From Leptolyngbya iicbica LK (GTDB lineage Bacteria; Cyanobacteriota; Cyanobacteriia; Phormidesmidales; Phormidesmidaceae): a DNA stretch of 44,137 nt. Within the stretch, counting starts at the first letter, position 1; each line of letters starts with the position of its first letter. Shown piece after piece: positions 1 to 8,496 of this stretch. A model generated the notes under the pieces. It ran no database searches. It had not been told where the DNA came from and saw only the letters and a list, made by a program, of their open reading frames with translations. The stretch is from contig NZ_QVFV01000001.1 in the NCBI RefSeq assembly GCF_004212215.1, positions 1-44,137 of the forward strand, given 5' to 3'. A program made the position numbers and the translations under genes.

Positions 1-96
1 CCCTTGCCAGGTGTCAACGTATTGGCCACTGCCATTGAACGTTTCTTCTTTGTCAAACAGGGCGCTGCAGCTGTTTCTAAACCCCTACAAGATTAG
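1..96 (+). CDS. 3' end of an unidentified gene (partial)
   Basis: An open frame enters from the left edge and ends at a TAG at 94-96, giving 31 residues that start PLPGVNVLATAIERFFFVKQ. The visible part has a hydrophobic stretch followed by a short polar tail. I do not recognise a family from so little sequence. It stops 20 bases before the next gene on the same strand, so it may be the first visible gene of an operon with the next two genes. Confidence 0.55.
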   Translation, partial: PLPGVNVLATAIERFFFVKQGAAAVSKPLQD

Positions 97-116
97 CATG
101 GTTGAGAGGGAGTAAC

Positions 117-503
117 GTGCCGCGATCGCTAACGCCAGAGATCATTTCACAATTGCTCGCGCAACCGTATGGCGCGACGCGATCGGCAGAGTATGAGCGG
201 TTGATGGAGATTTATTGCGTGGTCAAAGCTGGGGGCACTGCAGCTCAAGTGACGGCGGCGCAGCAGTTGCAGGCAGCGGAGCAAGCCAATCTGGAGGCGG
301 AGATCGCGCAGTTATCCTCCCAAGCGAATACTGCAAATCAGGTGGCCGCTCTGCGTCAAGAAATTCAAGAAGTGCAACGTTCAGTAGCGCACCGGGTGGC
401 GTATCTGCAAAGTATCGACCCCCAAGAAGAGCGCACCGTGCACGACTGCCTGCCCGCGATCGAAGCCCATTTTGCTCAGCTCACAACGCCGCCCCCGCAA
501 TGA
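117..503 (+). CDS. Small coiled-coil hypothetical protein
   Basis: About 128 residues. I chose the GTG at 117 because GAGAGGGAG just upstream is a good ribosome binding site; a TTG at 102 is the alternative. Residues about 45-100 are rich in Ala, Gln and Glu with few helix breakers, as expected for a helical coiled coil (QQLQAAEQANLEAEIAQL). No signal peptide or membrane segment is seen. The stop overlaps the start of the following FAD oxidoreductase in an ATGA arrangement, so the two are probably translationally coupled. Function unknown. Confidence 0.7.
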   Translation: MPRSLTPEIISQLLAQPYGATRSAEYERLMEIYCVVKAGGTAAQVTAAQQLQAAEQANLEAEIAQLSSQANTANQVAALRQEIQEVQRSVAHRVAYLQSIDPQEERTVHDCLPAIEAHFAQLTTPPPQ

Positions 504-2038
504 TGTCCTCCCCCCCTCCAGAAGTCGTCGTCATTGGCAGTGGGCTCGGCGGCCTCGTCGCGGCGGCCCTGCTCGCCCGCTATGGCAAGCGCGTTGTTGT
601 TTGCGAAAGTCACACCCTTCCCGGCGGCGCGGCCCATGGGTTTACCCGGCGGGGCTTTCACTTTGATTCGGGGCCGTCGTTCTTTTCGGGGTTGAGTGAG
701 CCCGCGTCGCGCAATCCGTTGCGGCAGGTGTTGGATGTGTTGGAGGAGCCGTTGGCGGCGATCGCCTACGATCCCCTCGGCTATTACCATCTGCCCGAGG
801 GCACCCTGCCCATTTATCGACAGCTCGCCGACTACCGCCGCGAGGTGGCAAAGTTCACCCCCCAAGGAGCGACGGAACTCGACGCCTTTGTGAACCGCTT
901 GCTGGCGCTGTATGAGCCCCTGAGCCAAATTCCCAGCTTGGGGCTGCGACCCGATTTCGGCGTCGTGCCGTTTTTGTTGCGCCATCCCCTCGCGTTGTTG
1001 AAACTGCTGCCCCAGGTACCCGCGGTGCAAAAGTCGGCGGGGGCGTTGATGGATCAAACGGTGCGCGACCCGTGGGTGCGTCAACTGATTGATTTGGAAT
1101 GCTTTTTGCTGTCGGGGCTCGATGCCCACGGCACGATCGCCCCTGAAGTCGCGTTTGTCTTTGGGGAACGCGAAACCGCCCCGGTAGACTATCCCGTCGG
1201 CGGCAGCGAGGCGATCGTCAATGCGCTGGTGCGGGGCCTGCAAAAGTGGGGCGGCGAGTTGCGGCTGGGCACCCATGTAGAGCAGATCTTGGTCGAGGAC
1301 GGACGCGCCACGGGCGTGCGGCTCCAGTCGGGGGAAGCGATCGCCGCAAAGACAGTAATTTCCAACGCCACCCTCTGGGACACCTACAGCCACTTGTTGC
1401 CACCAGACACATTGCCCCAGGACTTTCGGGAAACGGCGATCGCGACCCCCGCCATCAACAGCTTTATGCACCTGCATCTGGGCATTGATGCCACAGGATT
1501 GGAGGATCTCACCGTCCATCATGTGGTGGTGCAGAACCGCGATCGCCCCCTCGATGCCCCCGGCAATACCTGCATGATTTCCATCCCCTCGGTGCTCGAT
1601 CCGAGCCTCGCCCCCGCAGGCAAACACGTCGTTCACGTTTACTCGCTGGAGCCGTATGCGGGCTGGCAGCGCGATGAAGCCTATGGGCAACGGAAACGCG
1701 ATCGCGCGGAGCCGCTCTACCAGGCCCTGGCTAAAGTGATTCCCGATATTCGCGATCGCATCGAGGTCGAGCTGATTGGCACGCCATTGACGCACCAGCG
1801 GTTTTTACGCCGCTATCAAGGCACCTACGGGCCAGCGATTGCCGCCGAGCAGGGCTTGTTTCCCAGCTGCCGCACTCCGATTGCGGGGCTATTGCGGGTG
1901 GGCGACTCGACCCTGCCCGGCATTGGCGTGCCCGCAGTCGCAGCCTCGGGCATCCTCTGTGCTCATTCGCTGGTGCCCGCATCGCAAACGGCGGCCCTGG
2001 TGGAGGTGCTGGTTTCCGCCAGGGGGCGATCGCAGTAG
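500..2038 (+). CDS. FAD-dependent oxidoreductase, carotenoid isomerase/phytoene desaturase-like (CrtH/CrtO superfamily)
   Basis: About 512 residues, the usual length of the phytoene dehydrogenase/carotene isomerase (COG1233) family. The N-terminus carries the dinucleotide-binding fold VVVIGSGLGGLVAAALLARY, followed by an acidic residue at the end of beta-2 (CESH) and the family PGGAAHGF segment. The C-terminus has the FAD-contacting stretch LLRVGDSTLPGIGVPAVAAS. Known relatives act on polyene or retinol-like substrates at membranes; the exact substrate cannot be read from sequence. Start ATGATG at 500/503 overlaps the previous stop. The last 76 bases overlap a convergent gene on the other strand. 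Confidence 0.85.
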   Translation: MMSSPPPEVVVIGSGLGGLVAAALLARYGKRVVVCESHTLPGGAAHGFTRRGFHFDSGPSFFSGLSEPASRNPLRQVLDVLEEPLAAIAYDPLGYYHLPEGTLPIYRQLADYRREVAKFTPQGATELDAFVNRLLALYEPLSQIPSLGLRPDFGVVPFLLRHPLALLKLLPQVPAVQKSAGALMDQTVRDPWVRQLIDLECFLLSGLDAHGTIAPEVAFVFGERETAPVDYPVGGSEAIVNALVRGLQKWGGELRLGTHVEQILVEDGRATGVRLQSGEAIAAKTVISNATLWDTYSHLLPPDTLPQDFRETAIATPAINSFMHLHLGIDATGLEDLTVHHVVVQNRDRPLDAPGNTCMISIPSVLDPSLAPAGKHVVHVYSLEPYAGWQRDEAYGQRKRDRAEPLYQALAKVIPDIRDRIEVELIGTPLTHQRFLRRYQGTYGPAIAAEQGLFPSCRTPIAGLLRVGDSTLPGIGVPAVAASGILCAHSLVPASQTAALVEVLVSARGRSQ

Positions 2039-2973
2039 CGGTCAAGCAAGTCGTGTCGGGTCGGCGCTAACTCCATCGACAGGGTCGGGGCAGGCGTCGT
2101 GACGGAAGTCGTCGCCACTGGTGCCAGGGGGACGGTCGCAATCGGGGTGGCCGCTGGCGTCACGGGGGGCAAATCCGCGAGGGAGGGTGTCGCACTTTCA
2201 GAAATCACTGCTTCAGGAGCGGCCATCGCTGCTAACGGGTCGTAGGTCACCACGTCCGTCATCGCGATTTCCGGCGGGGCGGCTGGCGGGACTGCAGGCG
2301 CTGGCAAATCAGCGGGCGGAGCGATCTCAATCTCGTCGGGCAACGCCGCAAACAGTTCAGGCGCATTGTTGATCGCAGCCACCTCAGTCGCAGGGGCGGC
2401 GGGCGCTGGTGTGACCTTGGGGGGAACTCTGGGGGTCGCGGCCGGAGCAGCGGGGGCCGGAGCCGAACGAGGGGCAAAGCTGGGGGTAGTGGCGGCCCGT
2501 TCGGGTCGGGGTGAGTTGACGGCCTGGGGTCGAGGGGCGATCGCCACCGAGGAGCTGGCTGCCAGAGGAAACGGATTAACCGATGGTGGTGGTGGAAACG
2601 GCGTCGGTAGGGGAGCGATCGCATCTACCCGATAGGTGATTCCCCCTGGCAGACCGGCAGGCAATCCGCCCACCAAATCGACCTCTCTCACCGGATATTG
2701 CGCCGGGTCATACAGGGCTGGATTATAACCAGGCGGCTCATCGATTTTTCTCGCCAGTTGAGGTTGATCGGGTAACGGGGGCCGGGCAATTTGCTCAAAC
2801 TCAGGAAACTGACCGCTCATCGTATCCAACGAAAACTTGGCCGACTCACTGACCTGATCGCTGGGGTCAGGGACAGGCTCGGGGGCGGACTTGGCCGTTT
2901 TGGGTAAATGGGTCAGGTTGTAAGCGGTCAGCGTAATTAAGCTGCTGCAAGAAAAAAGCGCCCAGGTATGCAT
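1963..2973 (-). CDS. Pro/Ala-rich exported or membrane-anchored hypothetical protein
   Basis: 336 residues. The N-terminus has a short hydrophobic stretch (WALFSCSSLITLTAYNL) that could be an uncleaved anchor or a signal segment. Residues about 120-290 are dominated by Pro, Ala, Thr and Val, which suggests an extended periplasmic linker rather than a folded enzyme. A more ordered part near residues 70-115 contains PGYNPALYDPAQYPVREVDL. The C-terminal ~25 residues are encoded antisense to the end of the FAD oxidoreductase gene, so the tail may have been gained by stop-codon loss. I recognise no family. Confidence 0.6.
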   Translation of the reverse strand: MHTWALFSCSSLITLTAYNLTHLPKTAKSAPEPVPDPSDQVSESAKFSLDTMSGQFPEFEQIARPPLPDQPQLARKIDEPPGYNPALYDPAQYPVREVDLVGGLPAGLPGGITYRVDAIAPLPTPFPPPPSVNPFPLAASSSVAIAPRPQAVNSPRPERAATTPSFAPRSAPAPAAPAATPRVPPKVTPAPAAPATEVAAINNAPELFAALPDEIEIAPPADLPAPAVPPAAPPEIAMTDVVTYDPLAAMAAPEAVISESATPSLADLPPVTPAATPIATVPLAPVATTSVTTPAPTLSMELAPTRHDLLDRYCDRPLAETSTSTRAAVCDAGTSE

Positions 2974-3156
2974 AGGTCGGTACCGGAAAACGTATTCGGA
3001 AGGGAGCTATTCCCCTTTTCCAGCACCGCCCTCCTGAATCCGTATAATTTCCGATGACAGTCTGTAACCAATGTCAAACGACTCTCCCCAGCCCTTGAGC
3101 ACTCAGCCAGGAACATTTGCACAGACCTGTAAACACCGCCGGCTCAGCCCCGAACA

Positions 3157-3666
3157 CTACTGGGCTTCTTGCAGGCGCAGCAGCTCTTGTTGAATGCGTT
3201 CAAAGACGGTTTGGTCAGAAGCGTGAGCGTCGGTGATTTGGTTAAACCGTCGCGCCGTGAGCCCCATATCTTCCACTGCCGCCCGCGAATCGTTGCAGTA
3301 ACGGGTCAAAATTTCCCGCACATCACGACGCACGGAGCGGGGCACCTCCGAAATATTTTGGGTATTGGTGCAGCTCATGTTGATGGCACTGATGTCCATT
3401 TCCACCGTGAGCAAAATATCTTTAATTTGCGTATACGCAGCGTTGCGATACTGGTCGATCGCTAACACCGCCCGCGCATACTGGGTGATTTCTTCGTTTG
3501 AAATGCTGCTTTGGGCGATCGCGGCCTGCTGCGTTAACGGCCACTGGACCCCAGCCGTCGCGGGTAAACCAACGACCCCCAACCAGCCCGAAACCACACC
3601 GATTACCAGCAACTTAGACCAGCGCTGTCGCCGTTGCGCAGTTGGCATCACTAAAAAACTCGTCAT
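3157..3666 (-). CDS. DUF4168 domain-containing secreted protein
   Basis: 169 residues. A basic N-terminus (QRRQRWSK) precedes a hydrophobic segment (LLVIGVVSGWLGVVGLPATA) ending in an Ala-rich cleavage-like site, so export is likely. The mature part starts ISNEEITQYARAVLAIDQYR, typical of the DUF4168 family, and is an all-helical domain of about 110 residues with two cysteines (MSC, RYC) that could pair in the periplasm. DUF4168 proteins are common in cyanobacteria and other bacteria, but their role is unknown. It lies downstream of holA on the same strand, with 73 bases between. Confidence 0.8.
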   Translation of the reverse strand: MTSFLVMPTAQRRQRWSKLLVIGVVSGWLGVVGLPATAGVQWPLTQQAAIAQSSISNEEITQYARAVLAIDQYRNAAYTQIKDILLTVEMDISAINMSCTNTQNISEVPRSVRRDVREILTRYCNDSRAAVEDMGLTARRFNQITDAHASDQTVFERIQQELLRLQEAQ

Positions 3667-3739
3667 AGCCTGAGACTCAATCCCAATATTTCAGTGTGGA
3701 CAGCGATTGCTTGTGCAGCTACTTATTGTAATCAGGAGA

Positions 3740-4750
3740 CTACCGCACGCGCGCAGAAATCTGCCGAGGATTTTGACAGATTTGGGCAATTTCGACCACT
3801 TTGGTTTGCAAGAGGGCGGTGGCATCTTGGCCGCTTTTGAGCCCCGCTTCGAGGGCTAGCAAGTGTTCCAGCACTTGTTGCAAACCGCTGAGCGAAAGCA
3901 TCGCCACTTCCTTTTGTAAGAAGTAAACCCGCTTGGGGTTGCCGATTTCTGCCGCCTTGGCGATGGTTTGCGGATTGCGTTCGCCGCTGTCGGCCATCAG
4001 CTTGACCCACAACCAAGTCCGAAATTGTCCGACGAGGGTAGAGACGATGCGGAGGGGCGCTTCGTTCCGATTCAACAGGTCAGCGAGCAGGCTAAGGGCG
4101 CGATCGGTGTTGCCCTCGCGCAGGGCAGCGGCCAGTTGCAGACTGCTCTGGGTGCTCACGGTGACCAGTTGCGACACCGCCGCCGCATCGATGGGACCAG
4201 GGCGATCGCCCCAATACAGCGACAATTTTTCTAACTCCAGCATAAGCTGGCGAGTTTGGTTGCCCACCGCATCCACCAACAAATCCACCGCGTCTGAGGT
4301 GAGGGTGAGCCCCTGGGCTTTCGCGGTTTGCTCAATCTGCCGCACGATTTGGTCACTCTTCCACGGGGGAATGGTGCCAAACTCTCGAATTTCGCCATGC
4401 TTTTGCAGCAGTTTCGTGAATTTGGAGCGACCATCGGGCTTTTGCTGACTGCTCAGCAGCAAGATGCTGGTGTCGGGCACCTTGGGTAAAGTGCGCTCAA
4501 ATTCCAAGCGCAGGGCTTCGCTGCATCGTTGTCCCAAAGGCGTATCCACCAGCCACACAAACCGTTTGCCTGTGCCAAAGGGGGGTGTCATGGCCTGGTT
4601 GAGGGCGATGGTGGGGCCTTCGGCGACGTCGCTGCCAATTTTGTCATAGTTAAAGCTGGCCCAGGCGTCATCGATCGCCCGCTCCCGCAGTTGCGCGATC
4701 GCCTGATTCATTTGAAAGTCGTCGTCGCCCCAGAAGTAATAGACTGCCAT
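3740..4750 (-). CDS. holA: DNA polymerase III subunit delta
   Basis: 336 residues, close to the usual HolA length. The start MAVYYFWGDDDFQMNQAI matches the family's opening motif (short strand, then G-D/E-D). The protein is the clamp-loader 'wrench' that opens the beta sliding clamp in the DnaX complex. The C-terminal third (LRIVSTLVGQFRTWLWVK, then the QATALLQTKV-like end) fits the collar domain. Cyanobacterial delta is divergent from the E. coli protein, so the call rests on overall layout. The gene is divergent from cobH across 67 bases, which must hold both promoters. Confidence 0.9.
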   Translation of the reverse strand: MAVYYFWGDDDFQMNQAIAQLRERAIDDAWASFNYDKIGSDVAEGPTIALNQAMTPPFGTGKRFVWLVDTPLGQRCSEALRLEFERTLPKVPDTSILLLSSQQKPDGRSKFTKLLQKHGEIREFGTIPPWKSDQIVRQIEQTAKAQGLTLTSDAVDLLVDAVGNQTRQLMLELEKLSLYWGDRPGPIDAAAVSQLVTVSTQSSLQLAAALREGNTDRALSLLADLLNRNEAPLRIVSTLVGQFRTWLWVKLMADSGERNPQTIAKAAEIGNPKRVYFLQKEVAMLSLSGLQQVLEHLLALEAGLKSGQDATALLQTKVVEIAQICQNPRQISARVR

Positions 4751-4817
4751 CGGCTCTGTGAGTGGTGTCCTGCGCCTAACCGTTCTAAAATCTTAAATCC
4801 CATCACCCAGGGTAACG

Positions 4818-5435
4818 ATGCCGCCGCTATCGCAACATCCCATTTTGCAGGAAAGTTTTGCCCGCATCGATCGCGAGCTGGGCAGACACGACTTTGCTCC
4901 TGAAGAATACGCCATTCTGCGCCGCATCATTCACACCACAGCGGATTTTGACTTCGCGCAACGGCTGAAGATTGCGCCGGGGGCGATCGCGGCGGGCATC
5001 CAAGCGCTGCAAAGCGGGACGCCCCTGGTGGTGGATGTGGGCATGGTGCGGCAGGGTTGTCAGGGCATGGTGCAGCGGACGTTCAACAATCCCCTGTGGA
5101 CGGCAGTGGACCTGGCAAGGACAGCGGCCCCCGGCCAGACTCGCACCGAAACGGGACTGCTCAAAGCGTGGGAGCAGTGGCCTGAGGCGGTCTATGTGAT
5201 CGGCAATGCGCCCACGGCACTACAAGCGCTCTGCGATCGCGTGGTCGATGCCCCGGTGAAACCACCGCTGATTATCGGCGTTCCCGTAGGGTTTGTCGGC
5301 GTGCTGGAAGCAAAATCGCGGTTGGCGGCGTTGGCGGTGCCTCAGATTCGGGTGGAAGGCCGCAAGGGGGGCTCGACGGTGGCGGCGGCGATCGTCAATG
5401 CCCTGCTGGTGTTGGCGTGGGAAGCGTTGCCATGA
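4818..5435 (+). CDS. cobH: Precorrin-8X methylmutase
   Basis: 205 residues. It moves the C-11 methyl group of precorrin-8X to C-12, giving hydrogenobyrinate (CbiC/CobH family). Family signatures include the hydrophobic substrate-binding stretch GTPLVVDVGMVRQG, the ETGLLKAWEQWPEAVYVIGNAPTAL-type region around residues 110-140, and PPLIIGVPVGFVGVLEAKSRL. ATG at 4818 follows a modest AGGGTAACG. The stop overlaps the start of cobL as ATGA, so the two cobalamin genes form a translationally coupled pair. Confidence 0.93.
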   Translation: MPPLSQHPILQESFARIDRELGRHDFAPEEYAILRRIIHTTADFDFAQRLKIAPGAIAAGIQALQSGTPLVVDVGMVRQGCQGMVQRTFNNPLWTAVDLARTAAPGQTRTETGLLKAWEQWPEAVYVIGNAPTALQALCDRVVDAPVKPPLIIGVPVGFVGVLEAKSRLAALAVPQIRVEGRKGGSTVAAAIVNALLVLAWEALP

Positions 5436-6676
5436 CCCCCATTCAAGTGGTCGGCGTGGGACTGGACGGCGCAGCGGGACTGGCCCCAATGGTGCTTTCA
5501 ATTATCCAGCAAGCCCAGATTTTGGCGGGTAGCGATCGCCTGCTCCAGCAATTCCCCGATCATCCCGCTCAGCGCTGGACCTTAAAGGATTTGCCCCAGC
5601 GGTTACAGCAGCATGTCGCCCAGCCAGATCCGGCATTGGTGGTGGTGCTGACCTCCGGCGACCCGCTGTTTTTTGGGCTGGGTCGGCAGCTCCTTCAGGT
5701 CATCGCACCGGAATGGCTCACCTTTCATCCCCATGTGAGTTCGGTGCAGTTAGCCTTCAGCCGCGCCAAACTGCCCTGGCAAGACGCGACGGTGGTCAGT
5801 GCCCACGGGCGATCGCTCGACCGCCTAGCCGCCGCAGTCAAAAAAGGGATCTCCCCCATCGCCGTCTTGACCGACCCGGAAAATACGCCGACCGCGATCG
5901 CTCGCTGGTTACAATCCCTCGGACTGCCCACCCATTACCGCCTGTGGGTCTGTGAAAATCTGGGCGGGGCGGATGAACAGGTGCGGCAATTTGCCCTCTC
6001 TGAGGTTCCCTCCGGTGTCTGGAGCGGCCTCAACGTGGTGATTTTGCAGCGCTGTGACGCGCCTCCTGAGCTGTCCCGCATTCCGCTCTTGGGCATCCCT
6101 GATGCAGTGTTTCTGAGCTTTCGCGATCGCCCTGGCCTGATGACGAAACGGGCGGTGCGAGTGCAAATTTTAGCGGAGTTGGCACTCCAGCCCCACCAGG
6201 TCATTTGGGATATTGGGGCGGGTACGGGCAGCGTCAGTGTCGAAATCGCGCGATTGGTGCCGACTGGGCAGGTCTGGGCGATCGAGTGCACCACGGCAGG
6301 CGCTGAATTGATCCGACAAAATGCAGCGCGATTTCAGACGCCCAATCTGCAAGTGATTACTGGATCAGCCCCCACAGTCTTAACTGACCTGCCCGCCCCC
6401 GATCGCATTTTTATCGGCGGCAGTCATGGCCAGCTGACCGCAATTCTGACCCATTGCTGCGGGCAGCTGCGGGACGCGGGCGTCATCGTCATCGCCTTCG
6501 CTACGTTGGAAAATCAAGCCGAACTCGCCCAGTGGCAACGGGATCATCCCGACTGGACGGTGACCTATCAGCAACTCGCCCTGACCCGCTCCGTCGCCGT
6601 GGGCAGCTTTACCCGCTGGGATCCCCTCAATCCCGTTATCTTAGCGACGCTGCAACGGTCAGCCGGGGGGCAATAA
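5432..6676 (+). CDS. cobL: Precorrin-6Y C5,15-methyltransferase, CbiE-CbiT fusion
   Basis: About 414 residues from ATG 5432; an in-frame GTG at 5417 is less likely because 5432 gives the ATGA overlap with cobH. The N-terminal half is a CbiE tetrapyrrole methylase (VVGVGLDGAAGL; TSGDPLFFGLGRQLL). The C-terminal half is a CbiT SAM-methyltransferase with the glycine-rich motif VIWDIGAGTGSVSVEIARL and the later RIFIGGSHGQL. It methylates C-5 and C-15 of precorrin-6 and decarboxylates the C-12 acetate. The last 18 bases overlap the convergent CPBP protease gene. Confidence 0.93.
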   Translation: MTPIQVVGVGLDGAAGLAPMVLSIIQQAQILAGSDRLLQQFPDHPAQRWTLKDLPQRLQQHVAQPDPALVVVLTSGDPLFFGLGRQLLQVIAPEWLTFHPHVSSVQLAFSRAKLPWQDATVVSAHGRSLDRLAAAVKKGISPIAVLTDPENTPTAIARWLQSLGLPTHYRLWVCENLGGADEQVRQFALSEVPSGVWSGLNVVILQRCDAPPELSRIPLLGIPDAVFLSFRDRPGLMTKRAVRVQILAELALQPHQVIWDIGAGTGSVSVEIARLVPTGQVWAIECTTAGAELIRQNAARFQTPNLQVITGSAPTVLTDLPAPDRIFIGGSHGQLTAILTHCCGQLRDAGVIVIAFATLENQAELAQWQRDHPDWTVTYQQLALTRSVAVGSFTRWDPLNPVILATLQRSAGGQ

Positions 6677-7501
6677 GTCAGCGAGCAACCACACCACAAC
6701 CGCCGTCAATATCAGGAGTGAGCCATCCCATATATCCGTCAGCGGCTGGGCAGCGCGCCCCGTCAGCCACGTCGGTTTCTCCTCGACCGGCGACGGGCGC
6801 ACAAATTCACCGATGTAGGCCAGACCTGTCACCCAACCTGCGTGCAGGCCCCAAGCGATCGCGATCGATCCGTCATCCGCCCAACAGGCGACCACCAAAA
6901 CCAGCCCCAACAGCCAGAGCCCCGGTTGCTGCCACAAACCCTCACGCCCATCCCAAATCAGGTGCGCTACCGCAAACAGGGCACTCGCGATCGCTGCCGC
7001 ACCCCACGGCGAGAGCACCAGCGCGAGCTGAGTTTGCAACCAACCGCGAAAAATCAGTTCTTCGCTGCCGCCAATTACCAGGCCCAGCGCCAGCAGCCCG
7101 ACGGTGGGTAACCAGCGCTCCCTTAACGTCTCACTCTGCCGGGTGTTGTCGTCAGCAACAGGTAGCGTGTTCAGTCCGCTGAGTCGCTTTACCCACAGCA
7201 CCAAACCCAGCCCGGAGATCGCCACGCCCCAGCCCAACCCAAAAGCCCAGACACTGTGCCAGCCCCTAACCAATCCCTGGTCTGCCCAGGTTTGATGCAA
7301 GCGACGATTGGCGATCGCGATCGCCACGGGAGCCAGCGCATACAGCGGCAGCAGCAGCGCCAACTTTTGCTCCGGTGGCGTGGGCTGAAAGGGTCGCCAG
7401 CCGATTTTTTGACTGAGGGGAATTGCTAGCAAACTCCAGACTCCCAACCAGCCCACACAGAACCCAACAATACTGACGACAACGCGGGGGAGTTCTTCCA
7501 T
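6659..7501 (-). CDS. CPBP family intramembrane metalloprotease
   Basis: 280 residues with about seven hydrophobic segments. The C-terminal half has the three motifs of the CPBP (CaaX protease and bacteriocin-processing, 'Abi') family: EELIFRG with Glu147, Glu148 and Arg152; a helix ending FAVAH with His180; and WGLHAG with His220. These residues form the putative intramembrane metal site. Substrates are unknown. A run of about 30 polar residues (105-135) separates the N-terminal membrane segments from the protease core. The end overlaps the tail of cobL on the other strand. Confidence 0.85.
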   Translation of the reverse strand: MEELPRVVVSIVGFCVGWLGVWSLLAIPLSQKIGWRPFQPTPPEQKLALLLPLYALAPVAIAIANRRLHQTWADQGLVRGWHSVWAFGLGWGVAISGLGLVLWVKRLSGLNTLPVADDNTRQSETLRERWLPTVGLLALGLVIGGSEELIFRGWLQTQLALVLSPWGAAAIASALFAVAHLIWDGREGLWQQPGLWLLGLVLVVACWADDGSIAIAWGLHAGWVTGLAYIGEFVRPSPVEEKPTWLTGRAAQPLTDIWDGSLLILTAVVVWLLADLLPPG

Positions 7502-7627
7502 CGTGAACAGTGCTACCAGCCATTTTCCAGCCCTTCGAATATAAAGGGATCTGAGTTCCGAAGCGCGGAGGAATGAGGATCAAATCACATCCAAACGGTT
7601 AAAGCAGCTAGCCTGTCTGCGTGGGAT

Positions 7628-7643
7628 GATTTGAATTAGAACT
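7628..7643. promoter_or_regulatory. Candidate MarR operator at its own promoter
   Basis: The sequence GATTTGAATTAGAACT ends 18 bases before the marR start codon. Its right half, TAGAACT, is identical to the right half of the two stronger palindromes at 8181-8196 and 8349-8364; the left half is degenerate. The position fits autoregulation. Inference from sequence similarity only. Confidence 0.4.
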
Positions 7644-7661
7644 GTCTGGGCTAAGTTACCC

Positions 7662-8111
7662 ATGTCTGCCGAAGTTTCTCGCAATGAAATGCATCCCACT
7701 CAAGCCTTGGCAACGGTGCGATCGCTGGCCCGAGCTTACCAAGCGTTTGCCAGCTATTCCGAAACCTTTGTGCGCCAGTACGATCTGACACCCGCCCAGT
7801 TTGATGTCGTGGCGACTTTGGGCAATACACCAGGCATGACCATGGGAGAAATCGGAGAAAAGACACTGATTACCAAAGGGACTCTCACTGGCGTCGTCGA
7901 TCGCTTAGAGAAAAAAGAATTGGTCACACGGGAAGTCCCGCCGGAGAATCGTCGCAGCGTGGTGGTGCGCCTCACACCCAAGGGTCAGCAGGTATTCGAA
8001 ACCGTGTTTCCGGCTCACGTCGACGACATTCATCAACACCTATCAAGCCTCGACGCCTCCGAACTAGAGCTTTTACAAGTGCTACTAAGCCGCATCCAGA
8101 AAGCATTCTAA
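7662..8111 (+). CDS. MarR family transcriptional regulator
   Basis: 149 residues, typical MarR length. The central winged helix-turn-helix is clear: LTPAQFDVVATLGNTPGMTM, then TLITKGTLTGVVDRLEKKEL as recognition helix, then the wing REVPPENRRSVVVRLTPKGQ. MarR proteins act as dimers on palindromes and release DNA on binding phenolic ligands or on cysteine oxidation; this protein has no cysteine, so a ligand-sensing mode is more likely. Related palindromes occur upstream of it and twice before the dioxygenase gene, which suggests it controls itself and that neighbour. Confidence 0.9.
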   Translation: MSAEVSRNEMHPTQALATVRSLARAYQAFASYSETFVRQYDLTPAQFDVVATLGNTPGMTMGEIGEKTLITKGTLTGVVDRLEKKELVTREVPPENRRSVVVRLTPKGQQVFETVFPAHVDDIHQHLSSLDASELELLQVLLSRIQKAF

Positions 8112-8180
8112 ATGTCATTTCCAACTCGTCACCTTTGCGCTTGCCGCTTCAAGACTGAAGATGTTATTTTGGATTCAGAC

Positions 8181-8196
8181 AGTTTTAACTAGAACT
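8181..8196. promoter_or_regulatory. Candidate MarR operator (distal)
   Basis: AGTTTTAACTAGAACT is an imperfect 16-base palindrome (12 of 16 positions symmetric). It differs from the copy at 8349-8364 only at the two central bases, AC versus GT. It lies 85 bases after marR and about 300 bases before the dioxygenase gene. Confidence 0.5.
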
Positions 8197-8348
8197 ATTT
8201 AGCTGAAGCGGCTAAAAGCCGAGGTGATTGGCTTGGCTCCGTCTTCCTTGTCAGGGCTTTCCTATCATCGCCAGCCAAATCAATCTGGATCGGCAACGAG
8301 AAAGCTCACAACTTAGCGACGAGAGCTTAAACAACTCACCTGATTTTT

Positions 8349-8364
8349 AGTTTTAGTTAGAACT
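8349..8364. promoter_or_regulatory. Candidate MarR operator (proximal)
   Basis: AGTTTTAGTTAGAACT, an imperfect palindrome with the same arms as the copy at 8181-8196. It lies about 130 bases upstream of the dioxygenase start codon, so it could overlap that gene's promoter or an upstream site. Confidence 0.5.
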
Positions 8365-8496
8365 ATTCAGGAATAGACAAAAGTTCGTCGTCATTGATTT
8401 CATCGACTAAGGCTTGGGGCAGTCGATGCTGGCCGCCTTAAAAGACGTCAAGCCGTTGTCCCTGAGTGTCTTTACCCTTTCGTTGAGGTTGTCGTT

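Larger units (their letters stand above)
8112..8496. other. 385-base intergenic region with repeated palindrome
   Basis: No gene is seen between marR and the dioxygenase gene. The region carries two near-identical palindromes 168 bases apart (8181-8196 and 8349-8364), each followed by ATTTAG or ATTCAG. The spacing of two operators would allow looping or two regulated promoters. I see no clear -35/-10 pair. Confidence 0.6.

Noticed and set aside
476-1795. Long open frame (439 codons) antisense to the FAD oxidoreductase
   Set aside because: It mirrors the GC-rich codon pattern of the real gene, has no recognisable protein features, and the sense frame clearly encodes a known family.
3043-3048. 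TATAAT as a promoter
   Set aside because: It faces rightward into the 3' ends of minus-strand genes and has no gene to serve or matching -35.
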